From the NCBI GenBank assembly GCA_903936705.1, contig CAIZWN010000054.1, forward strand, positions 1 to 64,000: a stretch of DNA of 64,000 nucleotides, read 5' to 3'. A model generated the notes under the pieces. The model was not told the origin of the DNA and did no database searches. It was given only the letters and a program-made list of their open reading frames with translations. This stretch comes from an uncultured Myxococcales bacterium. Lineage in GTDB: Bacteria > Myxococcota_A > UBA9042 > DTJE01. Of this stretch, positions 34,968 to 45,345 are shown one piece after another. How positions within the stretch are numbered: the first letter of the stretch is position 1; every line of letters begins with the position of its first letter. Position numbers and translations under genes: made by a program.

Positions 34968-35594
34968 TCAGGCGCCGGCAGCCCGTGCAACCACATCGCG
35001 CAACGCCCGAAGATGGAAAGGTTTCTGCAGAAACTCGCGACCGCTGTTGGTCACGAAATCCTGCACCTCGATATCGACGAACCCACCTGTCACAAAGACG
35101 ACGCATCCGGCAATTTCGGGCTGATGAACAAGAAGGTTTTCGTAGAAGGTCCGCCCGCTGATCTCGCCCGCAAGCGACAGATCCAACAGCACCACGTCAA
35201 AACTTTCGGTCAGCAAACGCTGATGCGCCTCCTCGGCCGACGATACTCCCACCACCAGATTGTCCCGACCAAGGGCCTCGGCCGTAAGCTTCTGGATAAC
35301 CGGCTCGTCATCAACCACCAGCACGCGCCGACGCGGCAAGTCAGCCACGGCAGCCCGGGACGTTTCCAGCGATAGAGGACGCGAGGTCGCACTGCGCACC
35401 TGCTCGATCAGCCGACTGCACTCCTTGGCTTCCTGGGCGATCCGGGACACCTGCGTACGAACGTCTTCATCAAGATCCTTCCTGGCCGACAGGAGTTGGG
35501 CATAACCGAGGACAACTGTCAGAGGGTTCATCAAGGCATGACAAAGCCCGGCCAGGTCTCGGTCTCGTCTGGCTGCAATGTTGGGGTCCTCCAT
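34968..35594 (-). CDS. HisKA (DHp)-receiver protein lacking a kinase ATPase domain
   Basis: A 208-residue signalling protein. Residues 10-70 form a histidine-kinase dimerisation helix pair with the H-box LCHALMNPLTVVLGYAQLL (His19). A receiver domain follows from residue 89: VLVVDDEP (acidic pocket), phosphoacceptor Asp138 in VVLLDLSL, FVTGG and the LQKPF lysine. No HATPase domain is present, so His19 can only be phosphorylated by another kinase or act as a phosphotransfer site. GGAGG lies 7 nt before ATG 35594. It is last in a minus-strand series behind xerD. Confidence 0.85.
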   Translation of the reverse strand: MEDPNIAARRDRDLAGLCHALMNPLTVVLGYAQLLSARKDLDEDVRTQVSRIAQEAKECSRLIEQVRSATSRPLSLETSRAAVADLPRRRVLVVDDEPVIQKLTAEALGRDNLVVGVSSAEEAHQRLLTESFDVVLLDLSLAGEISGRTFYENLLVHQPEIAGCVVFVTGGFVDIEVQDFVTNSGREFLQKPFHLRALRDVVARAAGA

Positions 35595-35684
35595 TGAAGG
35601 CCTCCTTCTCCCGGGGGCGGAAACTAACCGAAAACATTGTGAGCGTCAAGGCGCAACGCCCGATTTGGCGCTTGAATAAAAGCC

Positions 35685-36596
35685 CTACGCGCGAGGGTGG
35701 GCTTTCTTGTAAACCTCTTGGAGGTGCCTGCGGCTGACATGTGTATAGACCTCGGTAGTGCTGATATCCGCGTGCCCCAGCATCTCCTGGACGCTGCGCA
35801 GATCGGCACCGTTTTCGACCAGGTGCGTGGCAAACGAGTGCCTCAGTTTGTGAGGCGAAATCAGCTTCATGACCCCGGCCAGAATGCCGTAGGTCCGAAG
35901 GTTCTTGAAGAACCCCTGGCGAGTCAGCACCGTGCCACGAGCGGTCACGAACATCGGATCACGACGCCCCCGCAATGCCGGCCGTCGTCGCTGCATCAGC
36001 AGCGGGCGTCCATCGCGCAGGAAGGTCGAGACCGCGTCCCGGCATGGTTCCGATATCGGCACCAGACGCTCCTTCCTGCCCTTGCCCCGCGCCAGGACGA
36101 AGTTGGCAGTCAGATTCACGTCGCCTACGTCAAGCCCAAGTGTCTCGCTGATTCGCAGTCCCGAGCCGTAGAGCAGTTCAAGAATCGCCCTGTCGCGCAG
36201 CCCCTGTGGCGTGGTCGCCGGAGGCGCCCTCAGAATCGCCCCGACGTCGTCCTCGGACAGAACTATGGGCAACCGTCTTGTAAAACGGGGAATCTCGACA
36301 TCTTCCAAGGGATTTGCAGACCCCCCGGTAATCTCCCGGACCCAGGCGAAGAACTGGCGCAGCGCGACCACCGTTGCGGCAAGGCTGCGCGGCGACAGGC
36401 CGGACGCCTTCCTTGCCTGCAGGAATGCTTCGACATGATCTCGAGACACATCCGAGGGTCTCGCCTCCCGTGACAGGATGCCCGCAACGAACTGGGCGAA
36501 ACGGGTCAGCGAACGGGCATACGCCAGCAAAGTGTTTGGCGACAGCCCCCGCTGTACCTTCAGGTGAAACATGAAAGCATCGACGTCGCGGTCCAT
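35685..36596 (-). CDS. xerD: XerC/XerD-type tyrosine recombinase
   Basis: A 303-residue recombinase for chromosome dimer resolution. The N-terminal SAM-like core-binding domain starts DVDAFMFHLKVQRGLSPNT. The catalytic residues are in GSGLRISE (Arg), GKGRKERLVP (Lys), SPHKLRHSFATHL (His and Arg), LGHADISTT (His) and the nucleophile Tyr of TEVYTH. ATG 36596 gives the family's usual length; longer frames extend into the membrane-protein gene. No phage or integron genes adjoin it, so a housekeeping Xer is likelier than an integrase. XerD versus XerC is not certain. Confidence 0.9.
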   Translation of the reverse strand: MDRDVDAFMFHLKVQRGLSPNTLLAYARSLTRFAQFVAGILSREARPSDVSRDHVEAFLQARKASGLSPRSLAATVVALRQFFAWVREITGGSANPLEDVEIPRFTRRLPIVLSEDDVGAILRAPPATTPQGLRDRAILELLYGSGLRISETLGLDVGDVNLTANFVLARGKGRKERLVPISEPCRDAVSTFLRDGRPLLMQRRRPALRGRRDPMFVTARGTVLTRQGFFKNLRTYGILAGVMKLISPHKLRHSFATHLVENGADLRSVQEMLGHADISTTEVYTHVSRRHLQEVYKKAHPRA

Positions 36597-36714
36597 TGGC
36601 CCAACCTTGGTCGCAGATGCCAGCATGCCACGCCAGAGCTGCGAACTCCAAGAATGCGTCCGAGGTGATGATTGAATGGAAGGCCCAGGAAGATGGGTCC
36701 AAAAACCCCGACCC

Positions 36715-38583
36715 TCAAGGTGCCACGGCCTGCACGGTCGATCGCATGCGTTTAAGCATCCCATCCATAGGATTCAGCTCGATGGCAGCATCCAGCAGGC
36801 CGACAGCCTCTTCGCGATTGCCCTGCCCTGCCAGCCAGACACCTGATGTTGCCAGATGTCGCATCAGGACTCGACGCGTTTCGATATCTACTTCCGGCCA
36901 GTGCCATGCAACCCTACGAAGCTGCTGTAGATGCTGGGCGACATCGGGCCGCGATTCGACAGGCCTTGCCGATCTCGCAGCCACATCAAACGTCCACCCA
37001 TCGAATCGAAGGTCGGCCAGGGGCGCATCAAAATCATCAGATGCAAACAGGCGCACTGGACGCGATGCTGCCAGGGTCCGAAGCGCCTCCCAGTCCAGCG
37101 TTCCAGACCACAAGAACGTGCGGATGAACGGGGCAAGGTCCGGGTCTCGCCTGGCAACAGCCTCGGCATAGTACAGCCCGCCCCTGGCCTTGGAATACAG
37201 GCTCTGCTGAACCAGACTGACATCCGGCCGCCGGCCTTCGACCACCTGCCCGTACATCAGCAGAAAATGGACCGGATAATGGGACGGCATCAGCACGGTA
37301 CGCGGTGGCGCCCCATCCCAGAGCGAGTTCGCGACATCGACTGGCTCGCGCAGGGTGGACCGCTCGACCGCCATCGCACCACCCGACACCAGGGCGGGCG
37401 ACACCGCCACAAGCATCAGGATCGCAGCGCCACAAACCGCCGCAAATCCACGAGCCACTCGACCCAGCGGCGCGGCCAGCAACGGCAACGACGCCCCGGC
37501 CATGGATGCCAGGATGGCAACGCCGGCAATGGCCGGCAGGAAGTAGCCATGGTCGTCGGGATTCGACGGGTCCAGCAACCCCATCCCAACTTTCGAGACA
37601 AGGTTGCCCAACACAAACACCAGCAGCACCAGGACCAGGCGGAACCCGCCAGACCTTATCCGAAGGTACGCACCGGCAGCAGCCAGAACCAGCAATGGCG
37701 GCGACAGGGCTCCAGCCAGCAGACCAATCGCCTTGACGACATTCAGGCCGACACTGGACCCAGCCTGGCTGAACCCCCCCACCGACCCTGCGAAGATCCT
37801 GGCAGAGGCATACCAAAGCACCCCATCAAGGCTGGATGTGTCCGCCCACGAAGGCTGGGCACCTGCCGCCGAGCGCACGGGTAGGTACACATAGCATGCG
37901 GCGGTCACGACAACCCCTACCAGGACAACAATACCCAGCGCCGCCAACCTGGTGCCTCGACCGATCCAGGCAACCATCACGGCAGGCACGGCCAGGAAGA
38001 CCAGCAGGTGATGATTCGCCAATCCCACCGCCATCAGGATCGCCGCCACGACTCCATGGCGCGCGTCCGACTGACCTATAATCGCCAGGTACAGCGCCCC
38101 CAGCACCAAGGCACACGAGAACGTGTATACCTCGACCGACATGGCCTGCATCACCGCAGAACCTGACAGCGCAAAACCCAAACCGGCCGCCACCCCGGCC
38201 GCCTGGAACCAACTGGAACGGCGCGTTGAACCGCATGCCGCCGTTGCCTCGGCCAGTTTCGATACCAGCGCAGCAGAAACCGCGGCGAAAGTCGCTGAAA
38301 ACAGGTTCGCCCTGAACGCGATGTCACCGAACGGCAACAGCAGAAAACCCTTCAGCAACAAGATCATGGCGGGGTGGCCGGGCGGGTGCGGCAGACCCAG
38401 ATTCGCGCCAGCCGCAATGAATTCTGGCGCATCCAGCCAGTAGGGCACCTGGGGAAGAAAAACGAGGTAGGCGCCAAAAGCAACAAGGCCGGTCAGCAAA
38501 GCCACCACAAACGCCACCCCGAACTTCAAACGGGCCGATTTTGCCCGAGTCGCGCACGGCCTACCGGTCGTCTTCCAACCCAC
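36715..38583 (-). CDS. DUF2723-family polytopic membrane protein (glycosyltransferase-like) with TPR-like tail
   Basis: A 622-residue protein with about ten transmembrane helices followed by a soluble C-terminal part. The motif WLDAPEFIAAGANLGLPHPPGHP in the first outer loop (Asp, Glu, then HPPG) is the DUF2723 signature and is comparable to the active-site loop of GT-C enzymes; the C-terminus has a single TPR-like helix pair (AVGLLDAAIELNPMDG). It may transfer a sugar from a lipid carrier to exported protein. GTG 38583 overlaps the CYTH gene by 23 nt; a downstream TTG could instead be the start, as no SD is clear. Confidence 0.8.
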   Translation of the reverse strand: MGWKTTGRPCATRAKSARLKFGVAFVVALLTGLVAFGAYLVFLPQVPYWLDAPEFIAAGANLGLPHPPGHPAMILLLKGFLLLPFGDIAFRANLFSATFAAVSAALVSKLAEATAACGSTRRSSWFQAAGVAAGLGFALSGSAVMQAMSVEVYTFSCALVLGALYLAIIGQSDARHGVVAAILMAVGLANHHLLVFLAVPAVMVAWIGRGTRLAALGIVVLVGVVVTAACYVYLPVRSAAGAQPSWADTSSLDGVLWYASARIFAGSVGGFSQAGSSVGLNVVKAIGLLAGALSPPLLVLAAAGAYLRIRSGGFRLVLVLLVFVLGNLVSKVGMGLLDPSNPDDHGYFLPAIAGVAILASMAGASLPLLAAPLGRVARGFAAVCGAAILMLVAVSPALVSGGAMAVERSTLREPVDVANSLWDGAPPRTVLMPSHYPVHFLLMYGQVVEGRRPDVSLVQQSLYSKARGGLYYAEAVARRDPDLAPFIRTFLWSGTLDWEALRTLAASRPVRLFASDDFDAPLADLRFDGWTFDVAARSARPVESRPDVAQHLQQLRRVAWHWPEVDIETRRVLMRHLATSGVWLAGQGNREEAVGLLDAAIELNPMDGMLKRMRSTVQAVAP

Positions 38584-39295
38584 ATGGCATTGCGCCGGAA
38601 GGATCTCCCTCGGGAATCACGAAGGGCGTTTCGCCCTTGTGGGCGTCGGCCCGGGCATGCTTGGTCCTGGTCTGCGGCTTCAGCGTGATGTTTGCCATGA
38701 CCGCGAATGCCGTCATCACCCGCATCGCCTTGTCCGGATCAAGATCCTCGGCCTCTATCTCGAAATCCCGGTGCCCATCGGGGAAGACAGTCTCATCAAC
38801 CTCGATCGTGACGCCCTCTTCAGTGTCGCATATGGCCCGCCGCGTCAATGACCAGTTGACGACGCCAAGCGTCATCCCAGCCACGCGACCGGCAACCCCC
38901 TCGAAACCGGGCATTTTCGCCAGATCGAACGCCTTCCCGTCAACCACCCATGCTATTGCCGACGGCCTCGGCACCTGGACCTCGGTTTCTTCGGTCCGGA
39001 ACGTGGCTCCCTGACGCCCACGCTTCTGCTTCAGCGTCAGACGGGCATGGTCGGGGGTGATGCGCACTCGCAGGCTGATACCGGCGGACCGCAATTCCGC
39101 CCCCGGCGTATCCAGATAGCAATTCAACTGCATGCCCCAGCGGCGCGGCCTTGGCAGAACTGCCAGATATCCAAGCAGGTCGGACTTTGACGCCACCTCA
39201 AGCTTGACCTCACATTCGATACCGAACGCGACTGGACTCTGAGGTACTGACTTGTCCGAATCATGGCTGGGCTTCGAAGAACCGCTATTGTCCAT
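38561..39295 (-). CDS. CYTH-domain protein (triphosphate tunnel metalloenzyme)
   Basis: A 244-residue protein with the CYTH signature ECEVKLEV (ExExK) that coordinates the metal for triphosphate cleavage, then LNCYLDTP, RVRITPDHARLTLKQK and the acidic strand TIEVDETVFPDGH. Activities in the family include inorganic triphosphatase, thiamine triphosphatase and class IV adenylate cyclase; here inorganic triphosphatase is the most neutral call. The start overlaps the upstream kinase stop by 11 nt and the end overlaps the DUF2723 start, so all three are probably one transcript. Confidence 0.88.
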   Translation of the reverse strand: MDNSGSSKPSHDSDKSVPQSPVAFGIECEVKLEVASKSDLLGYLAVLPRPRRWGMQLNCYLDTPGAELRSAGISLRVRITPDHARLTLKQKRGRQGATFRTEETEVQVPRPSAIAWVVDGKAFDLAKMPGFEGVAGRVAGMTLGVVNWSLTRRAICDTEEGVTIEVDETVFPDGHRDFEIEAEDLDPDKAMRVMTAFAVMANITLKPQTRTKHARADAHKGETPFVIPEGDPSGAMPCGLEDDR

Positions 39296-40514
39296 ACGAC
39301 ATCCAGAACCATGCAGCTATTCCTGCGACCAAGGCAGCCACAAGAGCAATCATCAAGACCACTTTGACGATTTGCACATTGGAATTGACGGGTGGGTTGA
39401 CCTCGGTCAAGAACGCAGGCGCAACATCGTCATCGTGGGCAGAACGTGCAGTGGGACCAAGGCGCGATTCCGGCGAGGACGGCGAAGCATTGATTCGCGC
39501 CTCGGGCGCCTGCTGGGGGCGCTGTTCGGACTTCCTTCCAGGCGGAACCGGGCGCACGGCATTTTCCGACGCCGCCATCATGGCGTTACGCGCCTCGGCC
39601 GCATTCTCGAACCGATCGTCACGTTTCTTGGCCATCAGTTTGGAGACAACCGCTGCAACTGCCGGGTTGATACCGGGAACCTTCTCGACCAGGGGAATTG
39701 GCGGTTGCGTCAGATGAGCGGTTGCAACCTCCAGCACCGAGTCTCCGGAAAACGGCAACTCCCCGGAAAGCATCTGGTAGATCAACACGCCCAACGAGTA
39801 AAGGTCGGACCTGCCGTCCAGTTCCTCGCCACGAATCTGTTCGGGAGACATGTACTCGGGGGTCCCGAACACCATGCCTGTCGCGGTCTTGAACGACGAA
39901 TTCTCGCTGCCGGCAAAGTCCCGAATCTTGGCAATGCCGAAGTCCAGAACCTTCACGAAATCCGGATTCGAGCGCAGCTTCTCGATCATGATGTTTTCGG
40001 GCTTCAGGTCGCGGTGAATGACCCCCGCCGCATGCGCCTCGTCCAGGGCATCAAGGATCTGGGCAGAGATGCGAATCGTCCGCTCGTCGGAAAAGCGTCC
40101 CTCGTCGAACAGGACGCGACACAGGTCGCGGCCTGGAAGGAACTCCATCGCTATGTAAGAAAGGCCGTCCTCGGTCTGGCCGAAGTCCAGCATCGCTATT
40201 GCGTTGGGATGATTCAGACGGGACGCGGCCTTGGCCTCGCGATGAAAGCGCTTGACGTGACTTTCTTCGGTCAGCAGATGCCGATGCAGAACCTTCAGGG
40301 CTATCTGCTTGGACAAGGCGCGGTGCTCGGCCTTGTATATGCTTCCCATCGCACCGGTTCCGATCCGCTCGAGCACGACGTACTTGTTGTCGATCACTTT
40401 GCCGACCAGAGGGTCCTGTGGTTTGCGCACCAGTGCTGCCAGTTTGCCACCACAGAACGGACAGAAGCGGCTTCCGTCAGGAGCGCTGTTTGAACAAGTC
40501 GGGCAGGCAGCCAA
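39285..40514 (-). CDS. Hanks-type Ser/Thr kinase with N-terminal zinc ribbon
   Basis: A 409-residue kinase. The N-terminus is a zinc ribbon (CPTCSNSAPDGSRFCPFCGGKL), the kinase domain spans about residues 45-310 (IGTGAMGSIY, VIHRDLKPEN, LDFGIAKI, FGTPEYMSPEQI, DGRSDLYSLG), then a Pro/Ser-rich segment and a single C-terminal transmembrane helix (VVLMIALVAALVAGIAAWFW). All catalytic residues are present. Start is TTG 40514 with GAGG 8 nt upstream. It is divergent by 81 bp from an FHA/zinc-ribbon gene, a likely phospho-reader partner. Confidence 0.92.
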   Translation of the reverse strand: MAACPTCSNSAPDGSRFCPFCGGKLAALVRKPQDPLVGKVIDNKYVVLERIGTGAMGSIYKAEHRALSKQIALKVLHRHLLTEESHVKRFHREAKAASRLNHPNAIAMLDFGQTEDGLSYIAMEFLPGRDLCRVLFDEGRFSDERTIRISAQILDALDEAHAAGVIHRDLKPENIMIEKLRSNPDFVKVLDFGIAKIRDFAGSENSSFKTATGMVFGTPEYMSPEQIRGEELDGRSDLYSLGVLIYQMLSGELPFSGDSVLEVATAHLTQPPIPLVEKVPGINPAVAAVVSKLMAKKRDDRFENAAEARNAMMAASENAVRPVPPGRKSEQRPQQAPEARINASPSSPESRLGPTARSAHDDDVAPAFLTEVNPPVNSNVQIVKVVLMIALVAALVAGIAAWFWMSYGQ

Positions 40515-40595
40515 TGGATGGACCTCGCGATTGGCTTTACGATTCTATGGCGCGATGATAGGATTCGCAAGGTCCCGGGAGACAAAGGGGGGGGC

Positions 40596-41369
40596 ATGAT
40601 CCGCTGCGTGCATTGCGGAACCGATAACGAGGAAATTTTCACATACTGCCTGAATTGCGGGAAGCCGCTCGAACAATCGATGAAGGGCTTCAAGCCTCGC
40701 CATTCGTCAACGTCGCGCCTGGGCAGCGCCACTCTGATCACGATTCGGACGGACGGTGGCACCGGGCCCGAAATCCCGCTTGCCGACGGGATCAACCACA
40801 TCGGCCGCGACGGCCCCGAGGTGGTGATTACCGACGACCCGCGCGTTGCCGCAACGCACGCGACGCTCGACGTCGGTCGGGATGTCGTATTCCTGGAAGA
40901 TCTCTCCACACTACACGGCACATTCGTGCGTGTGACTGGCCAGCGTACCCTGGCTGATGGAGATCAGGTCCGTATCGGCCACGCAGTTTTTTCGGTGCAG
41001 TTGAATGTGCCGCGCCCCAGGGCATCCAACGACGGAGCCGCCTGGCTTGGGTCTACTGGCGTTCCCGGCGACTGGTTTGGTCGATTGATCCGCATCGGCC
41101 CGAACGAGTCCATTCTCGAAGCACACCTGCTGCGCTCGCCCGAAACCACACTGGGCCGAACCAGCGGAGACATCCTGCTTCCAGAGGATCCGTTCGTATC
41201 GTCGCGACATGCAGCCTTCGCAGCAACGAACGCCGGGTGCATCCTGAAGGATCTGGGCAGCACCAACGGCTGCTTTCTGCGCATCAAGGGACGTGTCGCC
41301 ATCGAAACCGGCGACTACATCCTTCTGGGCCACCACCTGTTCCAGTTCAAGCGCCGCACAGCCGCCTGA
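40596..41369 (+). CDS. Zinc-ribbon protein with two FHA domains
   Basis: A 257-residue cytoplasmic protein. Residues 1-28 form a zinc ribbon (CVHCGTDNEEIFTYCLNCGK). FHA domain 1 (about 45-140) has HIGRDGPEVVI, THATLDV and LHGTFVR, and FHA domain 2 (about 160-257) has TTLGRTSGDILL, VSSRHAAF and GSTNGCFLR. The canonical GR, SRH and N residues are best kept in the second domain; domain 1 lacks the SxxH serine (ATHAT). FHA domains bind phosphothreonine, and the kinase gene is divergent next door. ATG 40596 has a long G run just upstream as SD. Paralogous to the protein at 53019. Confidence 0.88.
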   Translation: MIRCVHCGTDNEEIFTYCLNCGKPLEQSMKGFKPRHSSTSRLGSATLITIRTDGGTGPEIPLADGINHIGRDGPEVVITDDPRVAATHATLDVGRDVVFLEDLSTLHGTFVRVTGQRTLADGDQVRIGHAVFSVQLNVPRPRASNDGAAWLGSTGVPGDWFGRLIRIGPNESILEAHLLRSPETTLGRTSGDILLPEDPFVSSRHAAFAATNAGCILKDLGSTNGCFLRIKGRVAIETGDYILLGHHLFQFKRRTAA

Positions 41370-41428
41370 CGGCACCACTCCAGCATTGCCTGCACTGTTA
41401 TTGATCAACCTGGGCGGGGGGATTCGGT

Positions 41429-41995
41429 CTACTTTCGGTCGGCCCTTGCCGAAACCTCTGCTGCAGTAAAAGCAGCGACTACCGGGATGCCGGCAGCAGC
41501 CATCGCCTCGCTACCGCCTTCCTGACGATCGACCAGGACCATCGCAGCCACGGGAACCAGGCCCTCCTCGCGAACCGCCTCGGCAGCCAGCAGCAGGGAC
41601 CCGCCGGTCGTCAGCACGTCCTCGACCAGCAGAACTTCCGCCCCCAAGGCCACGCCAAAACGCCCCTCGATCCGGGATGCCATTCCGTAGGCCTTGGCCT
41701 CCTTGCGGACCAGAAACCCTGGCAGGCGCTCGCCCAGCTCAAGTGCCCTCAACTGGAACGCCGTAACCAGTGGGTCGGCGCCCATCGTGGGACCACCGAC
41801 GGCAGCAACCGGCCGCAAGGCAGCGCGGTATACATCGACCATCACACGGCCACACAGACGGGCTCCTTCCGGATCCAGAGTCACACGCCGACAGTCAAGG
41901 TAGAAATCGGCCTCGCGCCCCGAACGCAGAATAACCTTGCGCCGCTCGAAGGCTATGCGGGCCAGCAGGTCCAGCAGTGCCAGGCGATCGTTCAT
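41429..41995 (-). CDS. pyrE: Orotate phosphoribosyltransferase
   Basis: A 188-residue enzyme that joins orotate to PRPP in pyrimidine synthesis. The PRPP-binding loop VLLVEDVLTTGGS is diagnostic, with FYLDCRRVTLDPE, VGGPTMGADPL and LVRKEAKAYGMASRIEG. It starts 21 bp after the last bactofilin stop and is probably on the same transcript from ftsH onward, an odd pairing of metabolism with cytoskeleton genes. ATG 41995 follows a GGAGG-like AGGA. Confidence 0.93.
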   Translation of the reverse strand: MNDRLALLDLLARIAFERRKVILRSGREADFYLDCRRVTLDPEGARLCGRVMVDVYRAALRPVAAVGGPTMGADPLVTAFQLRALELGERLPGFLVRKEAKAYGMASRIEGRFGVALGAEVLLVEDVLTTGGSLLLAAEAVREEGLVPVAAMVLVDRQEGGSEAMAAAGIPVVAAFTAAEVSARADRK

Positions 41996-42016
41996 ATTCC
42001 TCCGAAGAATTCAGGG

Positions 42017-42574
42017 TCAGGAGTCCTTTCGACCAGACTCGTCACCAAGGTCCAGGAGGCCGGGGTTTGCTGCGGCACGTGGAACTACAGGCACAACTGG
42101 CGGGGGAGTACGACCGCGAACCGAGGAAACAGACGTCCGTGAAGCCTTTGGCGCAACTGGTGCGGCGCGCCTGGCGCCGGCCACTGTCGCGGCAACCGCG
42201 GCCGAGGTACGAACGGCTGCCGTGGCGCCAGTCGATTCGGGACCAGATCCATCCATGACCACACGCCCCTTGACGGCTCCACCGTCCAGCAGGATCAGTC
42301 TGGGGGTGTATATGTTGCCAAGAACTCGGCCGGTCTCGGTAATTTCGACCCGCTCGATCCCGACAACGTCACCAGCAGCCCAGCCGGCAACAATAACGGT
42401 AGGTGCCTCTACCCGAGGCCCGACGCAACCGCCGTCCTCGACAATCACGGCCGTCGATGACACTACGGTTCCATCGATACGGCCAAAGACAACAACATCC
42501 TCGTCCGCCCGAACATCCCCTGAAACCACTGTCTCCGGGCCAATCTCGGTGCGGGTCCCCTGATCTTCCGCCAT
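42017..42574 (-). CDS. Bactofilin with C-terminal linker
   Basis: A 185-residue bactofilin. Residues 10-105 form the right-handed beta-helix of hydrophobic repeats (IGPETVVSGDVRADEDVVVF, GRIDGTVVSSTAVIVEDGG and further). The C-terminal 75 residues are Ala/Pro/Arg-rich and disordered, unlike the two shorter partners upstream. Bactofilins polymerise without nucleotide into membrane-associated filaments that organise cell shape or polar machinery. It starts 3 bp after the second bactofilin stop. Confidence 0.9.
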   Translation of the reverse strand: MAEDQGTRTEIGPETVVSGDVRADEDVVVFGRIDGTVVSSTAVIVEDGGCVGPRVEAPTVIVAGWAAGDVVGIERVEITETGRVLGNIYTPRLILLDGGAVKGRVVMDGSGPESTGATAAVRTSAAVAATVAGARRAAPVAPKASRTSVSSVRGRTPPPVVPVVPRAAANPGLLDLGDESGRKDS

Positions 42575-42577
42575 AGG

Positions 42578-42901
42578 TCAGCCCTCCCCGACATCCATAT
42601 CAACACGTCCACGGAACACGGCGCCGTCCGAAATCAGGATCCTTGGAGTCCGGACATCGCCGATCATCTTGGCGCCAGGCAGGATCTCGACCTTCTTCAG
42701 GCCGACAACATGCCCCTGGACCGTCCCCCCGATGGCGACTTCCGGTCCCTGCACGACGGCCTCAAGGCGCCCTTCGCGCTCGATGCGAATCGGGGCATCC
42801 ATCGTGACGGTTCCCCGAATCTGGCCCTGAACTACCAGGATGTCCTTACCCGAAACAGTGCCTTCAATACTGGTTCGCGGCCCGATCGTGGTTTCAGCCA
42901 T
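42578..42901 (-). CDS. Bactofilin (short)
   Basis: A 107-residue protein that is almost entirely the bactofilin beta-helix (IGPRTSIEGTVSGKDILVVQ, GQIRGTVTMDAPIRIEREGR, VAIGGTVQGHVVGLKKVEIL). Its start overlaps the upstream bactofilin stop by 8 nt (ATGGCTGA), which implies translational coupling. The near absence of tails suggests it assembles with its neighbours into mixed polymers. Confidence 0.92.
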   Translation of the reverse strand: MAETTIGPRTSIEGTVSGKDILVVQGQIRGTVTMDAPIRIEREGRLEAVVQGPEVAIGGTVQGHVVGLKKVEILPGAKMIGDVRTPRILISDGAVFRGRVDMDVGEG

Positions 42902-43256
42902 GAGAAGCGACCTCCGCCGGGACCGGCGCCGATCCCACGTCCATGTCCAACGTTCCCGTGAACACGGCGCCTTCCTCTACAATGACCCGCCGGGACGCAA
43001 TCGAACCGATCACGTCGCAACCGGGCTGCAAATGGGCCAGGTCATCACAAACGGCAGCGCCGTCGAAACGCCCCACGACCTCGAGGACCGACGCCTGCAC
43101 ATCGCCCTTCACGAGGCCGCCCTTTGCCACCAGCAACCTGGCCTGGAGCCTTACAATACCCTCTACTACGCCCTCGACGCGCAAGTCTTGTGCGCCATCG
43201 ATTTCGCCGCGAATCGTAATCGCTTTGCCTATCACGGCAGTGCTGTCGATTGCCAT
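42894..43256 (-). CDS. Bactofilin (short, first of three)
   Basis: A 120-residue bactofilin, with repeats such as VIGKAITIRGEIDGAQDLRV and GVVEGIVRLQARLLVAKGG. ATG 43256 has a perfect GGAGG 5 nt upstream, so a longer in-frame extension to 43397 is rejected. It lies 154 bp downstream of the ftsH stop, so it could have its own promoter or be read from the ftsH one. Confidence 0.92.
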   Translation of the reverse strand: MAIDSTAVIGKAITIRGEIDGAQDLRVEGVVEGIVRLQARLLVAKGGLVKGDVQASVLEVVGRFDGAAVCDDLAHLQPGCDVIGSIASRRVIVEEGAVFTGTLDMDVGSAPVPAEVASHG

Positions 43257-43410
43257 TGAAACCTCCAGATCGAACGCGCGGACGCTAGCCGATCCGCAGT
43301 CCGGTGTCAAGGCGCGCCGGGAACCGCAAGACCAGACCGGACGCGGGTTGCACGTTGTTCCATGCCATTGGGTAAAGTCTTGCTGATGTCTGAACAAGGT
43401 TGATTGGAAA

Positions 43411-45243
<1,833 letters not shown>

Positions 45244-45296
45244 TCACTGACCTCATTCCAGGACCAAAAACGTCCCGGGTGGAATTAGCGAAACGG

Positions 45297-45325
45297 ATGT
45301 TAATCACGTTAGCCGGCCTTGGCAA
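45297..45325 (-). promoter_or_regulatory. Predicted ftsH promoter
   Basis: On the minus strand, TTGCCA (320-325 of this kilobase) and TAACAT (297-302) are separated by exactly 17 bp. They match sigma70 -35 and -10 consensus at 5 and 4 of 6 positions. The start codon lies about 53 bp downstream. Confidence 0.5.
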
Positions 45326-45345
45326 CGGCGCAACCTGCAGTCGTC

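Noticed and set aside
35685-36596. Tyrosine recombinase as a sign of a prophage or integrative element
   Set aside because: No attachment-site repeats, phage genes or cassette genes flank it; the sequence fits a housekeeping Xer protein.
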